Origin: Isoetes taiwanensis
Lineage: Eukaryota; Streptophyta; Lycopodiopsida; Isoetales; Isoetaceae
Assembly: GCA_021234155.1 (NCBI GenBank)
Contig: JAJEKV010000211.1
Span: 496,001 to 560,000 of the forward strand
Direction of reading: 5' to 3'
Length of the DNA: 64,000 nucleotides
The notes below the pieces were generated by a model. The model made no database searches, had not been told where the DNA came from, and saw only the letters and a program-made list of their open reading frames with translations. The position numbers and the translations under genes were made by a program. This document shows, one piece after another, positions 11,730 through 24,040 of the stretch. How positions within the stretch are numbered: the first letter of the stretch is position 1; each line of letters starts with the position of its first letter.

Positions 11730-12508
11730 ATGCCATATAATAATCAAAAGGTATATAAGCCATATAAAGTAAAGATATTCCAAAGGGTTTTCTAAGTGTC
11801 CTCTATTTGTTGAAGTTGAAGGGAAAAAGGCACCAAAGATCTGATCAAATAAGCTAAATTGCATTTGTGGCATTTGGATGAAATGCTAAAATGCTAATAT
11901 AACATGTCCATATTGTGCAATTTAGATGGGCGAGCAACTATTAAATAAATGCACACCTTAGACTTCGTACTGGTAATAAAACAAAATATAAATTATATAA
12001 AAGTCGTTCTAGCAATCTTGCAATGCTTTGGTGTGATGAGGCATGTCTGGAGGGCACGTAAAACAATACATGAATAGAATATAAATCTTCTGTTCTATTA
12101 ATAGACAAATAGACAGCTAAGATCAAATATATGAAGCTCCTTTGCAGGTGGTTGTTAGGCTGCCAACACAAAATATGGGACAATCAATTACAAATGACTT
12201 TGGCATATCTTAGCAGAAGAGATATGCTCATAAGTTGCCAACTGCTCTCTTTAAACTGGATAACATGATGTTCCAAGCATCGCAAATCGTTTGGTTGAGA
12301 ATTCGGAAGACAGGATCTACAAATTTCATCAAAATATCTTTTCTACATGACACCTGGATGGTTTAACCTAACTTAGCATGTACATTTCATCATTCCTGCA
12401 TAACAGTAAGTCTTGTTTGGAGCTTACATAGATTCAAAAGACATGCCAAGACAATCAAATTTACCTTACATCGTTGTGAAGCTTGTTGGCTGGTCGTAAG
12501 GATTTTAA

Positions 12509-12852
12509 CATAACTTTCGAATGCAAGCTCTATTTTTGCAGCAAGAGCATCTGTTGGAAAGATCAAGGAAAGACCTTAAAATATTGTTAGGCACACAATT
12601 TTCAGATTCCTACAGTAAATGGCCCAAATATGGCAAAATGCATTTGCTGTTCTAATTGTACAGCAGCGTAGAAAGAGGGCCATAACTTTCAAATGCAAGC
12701 TCTATTTTTGCAACACGAGTATCTGTTGGAAAGATCAAGGAAAGATCTAAAAATATTGCTAGGCACACAATTTTCAGAATCCTACTGTAAATGGCCCAAA
12801 TATGGCAAAATGCATTTGCTGTTTTAATTGCACAGCAGCGTAGAAAGAGGGC
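12509..12852. repeat. Two tandem copies of a 172-bp unit
   Basis: CATAACTTTCGAATGCAAGC at 12509 and CATAACTTTCAAATGCAAGC at 12681 begin two long, highly similar units. A third CATAACTT start at 12853 opens a diverged copy. The same GGCCATAACT motif reappears near 13488. Non-coding in appearance. Confidence 0.9.
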
Positions 12853-13552
12853 CATAACTTGAGCAAGCAAACTCTGTTTCTCAAGCATGGAGGTTGGCCT
12901 CTCGCTGCTCTGAATAATTTCAGGAATCAGAATGGTAAGCAAAACTTGAAGCACGTAGATTGCATGAAAACCATTTTAAATTCACTGAAGATGAAGAGCA
13001 ACACCTTTCACTCCATTAGTTTCTCTGAAGAACACTAAAATCGGCATCAAATATAATCCAACTATAAGAAACATTCACAAAAGTTCCAAGGACTCTTAGT
13101 GAAACTCTTACACAAATGTAATATTAAAATGGCTACTTAACAATCCGAAGTTTCCACTAACGGAATGTGGATAACAAAAATAGAGTCTGTCCTTGTCCTT
13201 GAGTTACTTGCAAGCTGCATTCCTTAGATTAAGTAAACATACCGCCCAATAAAGTGTTGTGGTTCTGATAATATGGACATGATATGGGGCTGAGATCAGG
13301 GATGTGTCTGAGATGAAAATCGCAGACTTGGCCAGTATGGTTCCTAACCAAGTAGCTGTGCATAAAGACAACTACTTGCGATTCTTGCAAAGGAAGGAGA
13401 ACTATGCTGCCTCTGCAGCGGCCATAGAGAAGTCTGAAGATACAACTTTAAGTTTATAAATCCCACAATTTCTGTATTTTTGTAAAAGGCCATAACTATA
13501 GAGGTGGAATTTGCAACTGTTATATCCATGTCATATAATCAGAGATAGGATT

Positions 13553-13670
13553 GAGCTAGGCAAATCTTTGTAACTTGGAGATCTTATTTCTGGCCGTGCT
13601 ATTATCATATGGAGCTAGGCAAATCTTTGTAACTTGGAGATCTTATTTCTGGCCGTGCTATTATCATATG
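13553..13670. repeat. 59-bp tandem duplication
   Basis: GAGCTAGGCAAATCTTTGTA starts at 13553 and 13612. The two copies are essentially identical, so the duplication is recent. Confidence 0.92.
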
Positions 13671-13879
13671 GAGTGGCCTGATGTAGGCAAGCTGGCCGGG
13701 CTGCTTGGGCCCTTCCAAGCAGACAATAAAATGGTGTTGTTCTAATGATATATGCATGCCATGGCCTTCTTCTATTTTGTATTTGGGCTGCAAAATATAT
13801 TACAATCAATTAAAGACGTAGTTAAACATAGAATAATCTCAAAAGCAAAAAATCTTATATAGGTGAAATGGTTCGGACA

Positions 13880-14035
13880 TAGATACCCAGACAAATGTGC
13901 ACATCTACCTATCTGACACAACAAACCATAGACCAGGCAAATGTTGCACATCTCATTTGCACCTATCTGACACAATCAACCATAGGCCCAGGCAAATGTG
14001 CATATCTCCTTTGCACCTATCTGACACAACCAACC
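13880..14035. repeat. Three copies of a ~54-bp tandem unit
   Basis: CTATCTGACACA recurs at 13909, 13963 and 14017, each followed by a version of AACCATAGACCAGGCAAATG. The copies differ by small indels. Confidence 0.88.
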
Positions 14036-14756
14036 ATAGATGGAAATAGAGATCTGCAAAAATAAATATTGCAGCTTGGCCCAAACCCGTAGCTCCAAAT
14101 GGGCAAGCTCCAAATGATGCTTCTCAAACCAGGATAAAGACTTGTTAGTGCTTCTGCTTTTCCAAATTTGATGTAGACAGGAGGAAAAACATGTTTTATA
14201 TTTGTTCCACAACTGTTATCCCAACGATTGATGGCATAGAGAGAGGATAGAGAAGAGGAAAAACGAAATACAATATTGAAACCAAAGCAAGCATCCACCT
14301 CAAGATTAAGACTGAAGCTCAAGAAAAAGAGCTATAAAAGTGGAGGAAAGTGCATGAATGAAGCCCTAGTTTCATATATTAAAAGAATACAGAATCTAAC
14401 CTGTAAACTAACCTGTCCACTGGATACATCATCCAAATAATGGCTGCATCTGAATATTTCCATCCGAGCTCAAACCCAACCGGATGCACCGTCCTAATCG
14501 TCATAGCAAATGCGGCATGCATTCTCCTTGCCATTACTTGGCATGAATACCTTGAGAATAACGAAATCTTGATGCATGATCTGAGCATGATTGCGAGCAT
14601 GCCGAGGATGAAGACATCCTAGATAAAGAATCCAAAATTCGAATGTCAAAGCCAATTAATCTGCATGTAACAACAATAAGATTTATCATTCTGAAACTAA
14701 ACCTACGCACCCATAACCTATTCAAATCTGAAACTGGGAATCAACTCCAATATGCG

Positions 14757-14884
14757 GCTATTCTGAAACTGGGCATCGGCTCCAAAATCTATTCAAAAAC
14801 CTATTCTGAAACTGGGGATCGGCTCCAAAATCTAGATTTCGATCCAAGTCATATCCAAAATCCAGATTTCGATCCAAGTCATAG
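14757..14884. repeat. Adjacent short tandem duplications
   Basis: CTATTCTGAAACTGGGNATC occurs at 14757 and 14801. It is followed by two copies of AGATTTCGATCCAAGTCATA near 14833 and 14863. Two different short units are duplicated back to back. Confidence 0.8.
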
Positions 14885-14889
14885 GGTAA

Positions 14890-16265
14890 TCCACTTGCCC
14901 GACTCTACGAACTCTAAGTTTGCCGAGCTCGTGGCATGCATGCCACGATGCAGCCAGAAAAGGGAAAAATTTGGCCCCAGCATGGGCATGCCCACAGCAG
15001 AAAGTCCACAGCTCACTTCGTCAAAAGTCCATGCCCATACATCCGGAAAGCCGAAACCCCATAAACTATAAACTATACTACGAAAACCTTTTTGATTTTC
15101 GGAAATCTGAAAACTTTTCCGGCAGTCAAAAGCCCTTTAAACCTTAGAAAACTAACTTAAAAAAAAATCCAAAACGTTTTCCTCTAGATCGGAAAAACCA
15201 AACTTAAACAATAGATAGATATTTTCAGGGCATAATATATTATTTCAAGCCCTTTTGGCTTCAGAATTGCTTGATTTATCATATACCAAAAAGATATGAG
15301 GATTACATCACAAACGCACATTAGTGTTGCATAATATATACTTCATGGCTTTAAGAGGTAAAAAAAGTGAGGTGGATTTGACCATAAACCTTCCTTCATT
15401 TTAAGTATTATATACATTGACCATGGTCATTTGGAGCAATTCATTGCTTTGGTTCGTGGTTAACGACCGCAAGATCTAATAACGATTGGCAAAAGCGGTG
15501 GTTCTCAAACCCTAACAAGATGAGATCTTTCTAAGCACATAAAGTATCTATACACGACATAAAAGACCTCAATGCTCAAATGCTTCTATTCATTCCCCAA
15601 GTGTTCACATGATATTGCTGCACATGATCATCCACGAACATGCTCTTTAGATTTTTGGACTATATGAAACTATGTGTATAACAGCCTTCCTTAGCTATGA
15701 ATCCCCCACAAGGCTTCACAAGACTATGTATGCTCCATGAATAGGGCTCTATAGAAACAGGCTCTATGGGCTTTATACATAGGCTTTAGCATAGACGATT
15801 GGGCAGGGATAGATTCGAAACTGTGGCTGTATGCCCGCAGTTTTATAGTCGCAGTTTCAGTTTCGTGGGGAATAATTCGAAGTTGAGCCCACTTTAATAA
15901 ATACCCCAGACACGAAGGAGCTCCAAGTTGCAAGGCTTGGATCCCATATCTCAATCTGGAACTTGTAAAAACGTAATTTGAAGATTCAAAACAGTAGAGC
16001 ACAGATGTAACAGAATGAAAGTTTTAATTCTATAAACTGCTAAACTGATCCACCTGTTTATCGATTCATAGAGCGTGTTCCTAGCCACAGATTACTACGG
16101 TATACCAATTCTAGATGCCAAAACTCTCCAATACATGGAACATGAAATCTTCGCCTTGAATAATAACATTTGTCGCCTGGATATTGAATATTGACAGAAA
16201 TTTCACGAGTGATAACTTTCCACTAAACATTTGTAGATGCAAATACCAACTTACCATTGCCCAAT
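14890..16265. other. No recognisable gene
   Basis: Short open frames on both strands show no domain or convincing splice sites. Confidence 0.35.
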
Positions 16266-16271
16266 AGATAG

Positions 16272-16641
16272 TTAATGAATTAACAAACCATGATTCTGAT
16301 GTGCAGTTGAAATGCAGATATATGAAGGCAGTATATTTAGACTACCTAGATAAGCAATGCGCAGTTTGATGGACAGCCGTTCATCCTGGTGACAGATATG
16401 CAAGCCACAGACATTTGATAATATTGTCAAGCTACCTATATCAGAATGTTGCAAGATCTGGATTAGGACAAGCCGGGTATTGGTTCCGTTTAAATGCAAG
16501 TTGATGATCTCTAAGGGCTATTTGAAGGACATGATGTTTCACTCCAATGCCTTCTGACAATACTGGCAGAAGTAGCTTTCCTAGTCTTGTCACGTCTTCA
16601 AGATATGTTTTGCCAATAGATCTGTCAAAAGAAAACACCAA
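16272..16641 (-). pseudogene. 2-oxoglutarate/Fe(II) dioxygenase fragment
   Basis: On the minus strand, 16641-16441 reads GKTYLEDVTRLGKLLLPVLS, then DHQLAFKRNQYPACPNPDLA, the stretch before the catalytic core in plant 2OG-Fe(II) dioxygenases (usual form RxNYYPPCPxPDL). The next conserved block, with the iron-binding HxD motif, follows in another frame as LQHSDIGSLTILS and VCGLHICHQDE (16440 downward). The few residues normally between PDL and HSD are missing, consistent with a small deletion that broke the frame. Sequence after this decays quickly and the second iron-binding His and the RxS motif are not seen. An AG acceptor (TTGACAG) is visible at the upper end. This is a gene relic; substrate class cannot be judged. 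Confidence 0.68.
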
Positions 16642-17329
16642 TATGACATAATTGTGCTAATGTATAAAGAAAAGGACCATAACATATGAACAGATAAATA
16701 TTTCATAGTGAGTTTACTTATAAGATGCAGCTCTTTGAGGTGAAGGATGCTCCTTTTTATGTGGAGCCAGAGCAAAAAATCTTGCCATTATCCTGCCATT
16801 CCAGAACACCTTTCATGGTGGAATATTGGCAAATTCCATACCTTGCATGAGTATTGAAGTCAGTGTTCTAATACTTTGCCTTCTCATCTATTGGCATGTC
16901 AAAACTTTGCTGAGCAACAGAGAGCATTTTGCTACAAACATCTGTGACTCCATGGTGATAACTTGAAGCCAAATAAACATAATTGGAATGCAGCTCTAGC
17001 ACTAGAGCTCTTCCCTGAACAACATTTAAATAACATAAGAGCTTCCATTCTGACTAGTCGTCATAATAATGCACAAGACTTTTTATTTAAGAATGGAGAA
17101 GATATAGATTTGGGCATGCATTGGAACTGCATGCTCAACACAACAACGCCAACATTTTTTAATATGACCTTCATTGTACTGTGCACAAAGGGGTATATAC
17201 CACGAGCATCTAGTTGTGTAAAAGATCAGTCTGCATATGCACATCACCACTTTTCACTTCTCCATTTCGTTCAACATGTTATATTTTATCAACCTTACTC
17301 TAATAAAGGAAGGAAGAAAGGTTCTTTTA

Positions 17330-18515
17330 TCGTCCGCGGAGGCCCATCGGCCTATGGGACCCAAATTACATGGGTGCAGCAAGCACGTTGCTACCTGGAT
17401 TAAAAATCCCCCTTACGAGGGAAAAACCGTCGCGGCAACAAGCCGCGCGGTATACAAATATACATATACACATGAATTCCCCTCGGCACCTCGTAGGGTG
17501 GCTGGAGGGAGAGAGGTAAGTCCGCAGATCCAAAACCTCCTAGAGGTAGGAGCCAAGGGATCGAACTGACGACGCATTGGAAGTAGCTCGTTCTGGGCGC
17601 ACTGTGTCGCACCAAGAGGGCGTGAAGCAGCGGACGACCGGCTCACGGAAGGCATGGCTTTCATCCTCAACAACCCCCTGGCAACACCGACAAAGCACGC
17701 CCCGGCGCGGCTCTCCAATCCACCGAGCCGTCTCAAGCCGAAGATGGTGGGCCCATGTTCGAATGGACGCGATGACCCGCGCTTCTTCATGGGCAACTGA
17801 GAACGCAGGTAGAGCTGTGGGCCTCGAACCAGGGTGGGGTTTATGTGCTGTTTGTAGTGTGCCATCTTTACCTGTTCCAGAGCATTGTGGTCCCAGAGCT
17901 TCCCCAGGAAACAAGAGTCCAAGTACCCCTCGGCCTATCGTGGCGTCAGGCGGTGCACTGGGCGCACCTATGTGCCTCTCGTTCCGTAGCGCCACCATCG
18001 GGCTCTCTTTGTCCTTCCAACAAGGCTCGAGTCATTGCGGGCTCATCGCCTGGCGTAAGCCAAGTCTGCGAGGGAGCCGAAGGCCATCTTGGCCACCGCC
18101 ACCCACGGAAATAAACAATGTGTCTATTGAAGGTCGACTGTTGCTGGGGGCATGAATCTGTCTCCACGCAACAAGATCTCGATATGGAACTCGAGGGCTT
18201 CACCCCAAGTGCCGCGTCAAAAATGCCTTCTGGACCTGCTCCAAGTCGTTCCAAGTTGCCAAAGACACCACTGGGCCCCACACCTCGACACCATACAGAA
18301 GAACTGGCTCCATCAGTGCCCGGAACAAATGTGACTGGTGGCCCCAGTCATACAACTCTGCCCTGTGGCTATTGTTTTGCATTGCGTACAGCGCCTTCCA
18401 ACCTGCGGTCACCCGAAGGCGAATGGATGCATCCCAATACATTGAGGACAGAAATTCCACCCCCAGGTACTTGTAGCTGGGTGTGACCTCTACCATCTGC
18501 CCCTGATAAGTGAGC
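17330..18515 (-). mobile_element. 5'-truncated LINE (non-LTR retrotransposon)
   Basis: Minus-strand pieces give the region downstream of the RT catalytic core: YKYLGVEFLSSMYWDASIRL, then PVLLYGVEVWGP and DLEQVQKAFLTRHLGVK (18496-18200). Further on comes the C-terminal cysteine cluster seen in many LINE ORF2 proteins, RWIGEPRRGVLCRCC with DESHAF (around 17750-17640). The RT FADD motif is absent, so the copy lost its 5' half, as expected of incomplete reverse transcription. Several frameshifts break it. The segment 17330-17570 is probably 3'UTR; no clear poly(A) is seen. Confidence 0.78.
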
Positions 18516-18565
18516 GCCGGAGGTGTTGGATGACGTGAACAAATTAAAAAATATAAGTTGTCTTC

Positions 18566-19022
18566 TCATTGCAATGATCTTTGCAACAAAGCAAGCTCAA
18601 GGTTACACTGGCCTGCAAGATCTCCAAGCTCTGCTTGCTTATGCCATTCTATTCCCTGCAATTTTTTCCCCTGTGAGTTGGCACACGTTAATGCTGCAAG
18701 CAGAAGAAAAACATTAAACAATTTTTAAAAGATTGACCAGATTAAAAAAACTATCAACAACAATAATGAACAAACCCTTTCCGAGAAACAAAGACCTGGC
18801 AACTGCGCATCCTCGCACTGCGCCCTTAAGAAAAGAGTCCAAAGCTTTGTCTAAATTCTTTGCAACACCCCGCCCATGTTTCAATTTCTTGCCCCAATGA
18901 ACAAACAACATTCCTTCTCTTAGAGGTGTAAGGGCTTGGCACCATGGTCTGCAAACATAGTTGCAGACCATAGATTTCGCCATGAAAGGCCACCAGCAAT
19001 TTTCTTGTGGTAGGCACATCAT
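18566..19022 (-). pseudogene. F-box/Sel1-like (HCP-like) protein fragment
   Basis: Segment 19022-18785 on the minus strand reads CQALTPLREGMLFVHWGKKL, then KHGRGVAKNLDKALDSFLKG, matching the start of the Sel1/HCP-like repeat region of plant F-box proteins related to At1g70590. An AG|GT donor follows CAVA. A second exon-like segment (18693-18566, after a TTGCAG acceptor) reads HKQAELGDLAGQCNLELALLQ, a Sel1-type repeat. The exon phases do not match when joined and the frame stops early, so this copy looks broken. The truncated LINE lies immediately below it. F-box proteins of this type select substrates for ubiquitination; no activity is expected from this remnant. Confidence 0.6.
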
Positions 19023-19059
19023 AAGACCTCATCATAAGGAAATCTTTATCCAAATCATA

Positions 19060-20690
19060 TGATATCTACTCCCAAGTCATAATATTTAGGAGGGGAAACC
19101 TCAAGCCTAACAAAAGTGGGGTCTAGAAACCCATATAATCTGAGGAAATTATAGAGATCCTCCACAGCTCTCCTGCTTGTTAAAAAAAACAAATGCCACT
19201 ATGCAATTTACAGGCCTTAGAAGACCATACAAAGGAAATTCTTGCTCTCTAATCTATAAACAAGTAGCAGCATGCCCTTCAGATATTAATCAAAACAGCA
19301 TACAAGTTTATGACAAAATGTTTTTCTTATCTTCATCTGGCTGATAAGATGGTTCTAGTGGGGCATCTAGAGGCAAGCTAAGCAGGGATGTAGCATTCTA
19401 TGGCAGATGGTTAGATCCTACAAGATGAATTATAGGCTCAACCTTTAATATGTTGTTCATTGTTTAGTATTACATCCCAAGTTTGCAGGTGGAAGATATA
19501 TCAGGTCAGACTAAAGGAATCATATAAGGACAAATGAAAATGCTTATCTTACAATAGAAGCTAGCATATCGTGCAAAAATATCATTGCTAACTCTATTAT
19601 TAGAATAATTAAACCAAGTTTACAAAACCATTATAGTGCAGAGCAGACAGGAAAAATGTATCTTAATGGGAAATAATCGATTCCTTGAAGAAATTGGATC
19701 TGTCCTGGGTGGGTTTCAAACTAAAGTTCATACTATAGCCAGTATGTAGCTGCCGCCCTATCACTAAATATTCACTTGCTCCATCTTGTTATGGGATAAG
19801 TGGCAGCCATGGAAGAGGTTGTAACCTACAAATTTTTGGTGGAGAGCTAGGTAAAAGAAAATAAGAAGAAGATGGGGTTGTGCTTGCTTGCACAAAAGGA
19901 ATGCTGAAAGAAGCCGGGTGTACAAGGCCACGGCGAAGAAGGAAGAAGGAGACAAGGAATTACCTAGATTTTTTGGAATATTCATGACCGTCAGATTGGA
20001 AAATATGGAATCCGACGGCATACAATAATTTTGGCTTACATGGCATGACACGTGGACATCCTAGAATTGCAGCAATTTGTGCGTGTTAATGCACTGTGGG
20101 TTACCCTTGCAATTGTGTTATAAATGGGGCCTAGAAATTAAACTAATGATATATGAAAGATGCTTAAGTTAGAGCTGTGCTAGACATAGACAATGGAGAG
20201 AGGATATAGCATCTTTAATCTGATGGGTTTTGCATCTTCTAGTTTGTTTGAACTGTAGTGGAAAGAAAAACCAAGTTTGTACTAATAACTCAAATGACCT
20301 CTCTTCAAGTATTAGCCACTTATTAAATTCAATAACACAATTCCATCGAACAATGAACATGTTGAGAGGGTAGCCTCTCTAACTGATCAAACAACTTAGC
20401 CAACTTACCCTTGCTAAATATAGACTGTTTAAAAATCCTTTCAAGGAGTTTTTGTACTACTACATAAAATAGAGAAACATGGACATCACCGTCTCTTGGG
20501 CTCAGAAATTTAAGCCACTTTAGATATTATATTCATTCTTGTAAACTCCAGCAATGTTGGGCACTTTTTCTAGCGGAAACTATGAAAGATAATGGTCATC
20601 AGTTCATACCATCACCACCAATAATAATGTTTAGCCAATAATAATGTTTAGATAGAGTTTTACTAAATTTTGGTATCATAGTGCAAGAAT
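19060..20690. other. No recognisable gene
   Basis: AT-rich sequence. Short frames on both strands, none with a domain. Confidence 0.35.
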
Positions 20691-20699
20691 GATGCCATA

Positions 20700-20919
20700 G
20701 CTAGATAGTAGTTTTAACGTCACGCCACTAGGCAGCATCCAACTGGACATGTGACCACACACCACACTACATTGCTTGGTTGGGCCCTGCCCCCAACCAC
20801 CTTACATTGCGTCTGTTGGAATTTGACCCCCAACAATACCGAGTGGGTTTCTGGGCGGTCCCGAACTCGAGACCACATTGCTAAGAAACTAGTGTGTTAC
20901 CACTAGACCAAACGCCCAG
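20700..20919 (-). mobile_element. tRNA-derived SINE-like element
   Basis: On the minus strand the segment starts GGGCGTTTGGTCTAGTGGTA, which contains an RNA polymerase III box A (TGGTCTAGTGG). A box B-like GAGTTCGGGACC follows about 35-40 nt later, near 20860. The tRNA part is followed by unrelated sequence, as in SINEs. It does not fold as a complete tRNA gene with proper acceptor ends. The right-hand limits and the tail are uncertain. Confidence 0.5.
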
Positions 20920-21134
20920 ATGCAAGCAATCAAAGCAATCAATAAATGTCTATATAATCAGACAAAGGCTTCTTTATAGATCATCGAATCCTATAGAGAG
21001 AGAATAATCTAAAATTGGTGCTTTATATATGGTTATACGGGTAAAAGCATGAAAGGGTGTATGTACATCGTACTAAATTGAAGGACGAATTCGTGCTTTT
21101 TTGGGCTACATTTTGGGTGTACAGCATGATACTC

Positions 21135-21204
21135 CAATTTGTCTTTTTGTGGCAGGTCCGCAATGATTGCAATTTGTCTTTTTGTGGCAGGTCCGCAATG
21201 ATTG
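21135..21204. repeat. 35-bp tandem duplication
   Basis: CAATTTGTCTTTTTGTGGCA starts at 21135 and 21170. The two units are identical except possibly the last base. Confidence 0.9.
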
Positions 21205-21496
21205 CGAGAACATCCCCTGAGAACCCACCGCCAGAATTCTTGGTGCACCAAATCAAACTCAGTTTGAATGAATCCGTCCCTCCCTTTTCAAAATTTTCCC
21301 CTTCCCAGAACGTTAACCAAACAAGAATCCCGCAAGAAAGATGGAGAATTTCACAAGAATTCTACAAGGAATTCCAATCAATTTCATTTTTGTAGATGGA
21401 AGGCGAGAACTCCATTGCAAATGCTGGTTCTAAACGCAGGTATTCCAACACTAGGTATACGCCACAAAACAAATAAAGCAGCGTGTTGATACTCAG

Positions 21497-21994
21497 TTGT
21501 TTGCAACCGCTTCGTCCAGATCAAAGAGTAGTCTTTGGTGCTTGTTGTTGCAGGATAACAGGCTTTCTTATTTTTTCGAACCTGTGATTGGAAATCCTTC
21601 TGAAGTTATTGTTATGAAATCAATGATCGGGAACTTGAAAGATAGGCTTCAAGACGTAAAGTCTGCTAATAGCAAAGACAAGTTGGTTCCAAAACATTCG
21701 CTGTTATCAATGATTGTTGGAAAAAAAAGCGATATAAACAAGACTGTTTCTTTAAAATTACTAAAGATACAACCAAGAAATTTATCCAAAGCTGCAGCAA
21801 GAAGGAAGATAATGTCATTAAGTGGAGCAAACATATGGGCTTTGGCATGGAGGAGGCCAAGATCGAATATAATCGATGACTCAATCAAGCGTCAGGTTCA
21901 TGAATTTTGGCTTGATAATACTAAAGTTTCACAGAAGGTTAGAGATGTCATGAAGAGGAGAACACAAGCCATACAATACCTTGACATCTCATAG
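21497..21994 (+). pseudogene. N-terminal part of a DDE-like transposase
   Basis: A 165-residue open frame, rich in Lys and Arg, ends with VHEFWLDNTKVSQKVRDVMK. This resembles the segment (FWxDNTxVSPxxRDVxRRR) that precedes the catalytic region in a family of transposase-like proteins found in plants and animals. A second piece of a similar protein lies at 24041-24237 on the same strand, beyond a LINE. I infer that they were once one gene. The family is recognised from memory and unnamed here. Confidence 0.42.
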
Positions 21995-22229
21995 GTTTGT
22001 TCTTGCAATTGAATCAATTCTCATTGGAATCTGCAATTGAACCGAATCTCATTGGAATCTTATATTTTCTTCTCAATTCTTTCATGATCTTCTTGTGTAC
22101 ATTGCAGTACAGTTTTTCAGTGACCTCTTAATGAATGCATATGGTTGTCATGACATGTATTGCATCACAATGTTTGTTACATTGTTTATATGGCAGCAGA
22201 AATCTTGCAGTGATGTACCATTAGCTACT

Positions 22230-22445
22230 TTTTAGATGTAAATCCATTTACATTTACATGTACATGCACCTGCATTTAACATGTACCTGCCTATTAGATT
22301 TACATCCCTTTATACTTAAATGTACTTTCAGGTAATGAAGCCAAAAAGTTTTAAGATATGTACATTCCATGTACATTTATGTACATGCACACTATATGTA
22401 CATCTCCAAAGTCCGTTAAATGTACATCAAATGTACAAATGTACT
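22230..22445. repeat. TGTACAT-rich low-complexity region
   Basis: The hexamer-like motif TGTACAT or ACATGTAC recurs many times, for example around 22263, 22281, 22361, 22370, 22398 and 22424. A very similar stretch lies at 39440-39620. Confidence 0.75.
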
Positions 22446-22489
22446 AATTAGTACTTTGGATGCATCTGCTTGCTTATAACAATGGTATC

Positions 22490-24040
22490 TGAATAGAGTT
22501 GTACCCGTGCATAAGGCTGGCGATAAGGATGATATTAGAAACTATAGAACCATTCTAGTTAGTAATGCATATGCAAAATTGTTTGCCTCAATGCTTGAAC
22601 ATAAGATTGCGTGTTGGGCGGATGAAAAAAATATAAGGGCACTAGGACAAGCAGGTTTTCGTACAAATCACTCTACTCTGGACCACTTAGTTACTTTGAG
22701 GGTGCTTACAGAAGGAGCCAAAGGTGCAGGTATAAATTTAACTAAAGCATTTGACAGGGTGAGTCGAAGAAACCTTGGCGAAAGACTTGAATGGCTGCAA
22801 GTTCCAGTTGAATTGAGGAAAGCGGTGGCTTGTGTCTATAATCAAGTATTGGTTGAGCTTTCCTTTCCATTTGGGGAACCTGACCAAATAAACAATACAG
22901 TTGGTGTTAAACAGGGATGTCCTTGCTCGCCCACGCTTTTTGGTATTTATTGATGAACTTGAATGTTGGATGACGAGACTAGGTGGCAGGGGAGCAAAAC
23001 TTGGGAAATATGTACTCCAATGTTTGCAGATGATATAGTGTTGATCTCTAAGAATGCAGATGGATTACAGAGACATCTAGATGTACTTGATTCCTTTTGT
23101 TCATCCAAGCAAAAATGGAGATCAATACAAACAAGTCAAAAGTTATGGTGTTTGGTGGAAAGGATGTTACTACTTTTACAGTGGGCGGTATCCCTTTGCA
23201 AAAGGTAACAGAACATAAATACCTTGGTATTGATATAACATGTAATTACAGGTGGACAAGGGCTGCTCAGAAACGTGCTTCAGGGGGATTGTGGGCTTTT
23301 TACGGTACAATGTATCAATGCAGGCTTAATAATTTTGAGCTTTGGAAATTGAGAAGATTGCTTTTTGGTCTTCAACTGAAACCAGTCATTCTGTATGGTA
23401 GACCAGTATGGGGCCCAGGTTTGTCTCGAAAGTGCTGGATTGATATTGAGAATATACAGAAGCGTTTCTTGTTAGGCGAGCTTGGTGTAAAGCTACAAAT
23501 TCCATATTGTATGTTGCTAGCAGAGACAGGCCTAATGCCGCTGGAAGTTGAAGCATTGTGCAGAACGATAACTTATGTTAATAGGGTCATTGCAATGGAA
23601 GAAGGAAGATTTCCTTGCTTAGCCCTTGAGCAATCTAGGGAAAAAGGCTGGTATTATGAAGTGAAAAAATGGTGTGCTAAATGGATTGGACACGAGAAAT
23701 GGCCGAAATCACTTAAATATAAGGAAGTTTATGTTGAGGTAAAAGCTTGTGTATTGAAGGAAATGTGGAAGCTTGAACCTGACAGGGATGTCAAAAAAAG
23801 GTTTTATCTTGATGAGATAAATGATTTAAACACTTATGAAGAACAGGCTTATTTGCTCTCTAACATCTGCAAAAAGAATCGTATATTGATCTCTCAATTG
23901 TGGTTATCACCACACAACTTACACATTGAAACAGGTAGATGGAATGATTGTTTGGGCTTTGATGTTGTAGTTGAAACAGAAAAACATACTTTTCTAGATT
24001 GTACAGCATATGAGAACATCAGAGTTAAATACGATGTGCA
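22490..24040 (+). mobile_element. LINE reverse transcriptase fragment
   Basis: The frame opens with VVPVHKAGDKDDIRNYRTI, a typical LINE RT start, and continues with the QAGFRTNHSTLDHL and GVKQGCPCSPTLFGIY blocks. It breaks at 22953 and again near 23130, where the catalytic MFADDIVLISKN is preserved in a shifted frame (23022 onwards). The 319-residue segment 23097-24056 holds EHKYLGIDITCNYRW, PVILYGRPVWGP, and a C-terminal knuckle-like region ending TEKHTFLDCTAYENIR. The 5' end, including the endonuclease, is missing. The element is dead through two frameshifts but otherwise well preserved. Confidence 0.88.

Noticed and set aside
13880-14035. CRISPR-like spaced repeats
   Set aside because: The units are directly adjacent ~54-bp tandem copies without unique spacers, in plant nuclear DNA.
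14379-14622. Overlapping 60-73 residue frames on both strands
   Set aside because: The minus frame looks like spurious antisense reading and the plus frame has no recognisable domain or splice context.
20860-20919. Functional tRNA gene
   Set aside because: Box A and a box B-like motif are present, but acceptor and anticodon stems cannot be completed and the sequence continues as a SINE.
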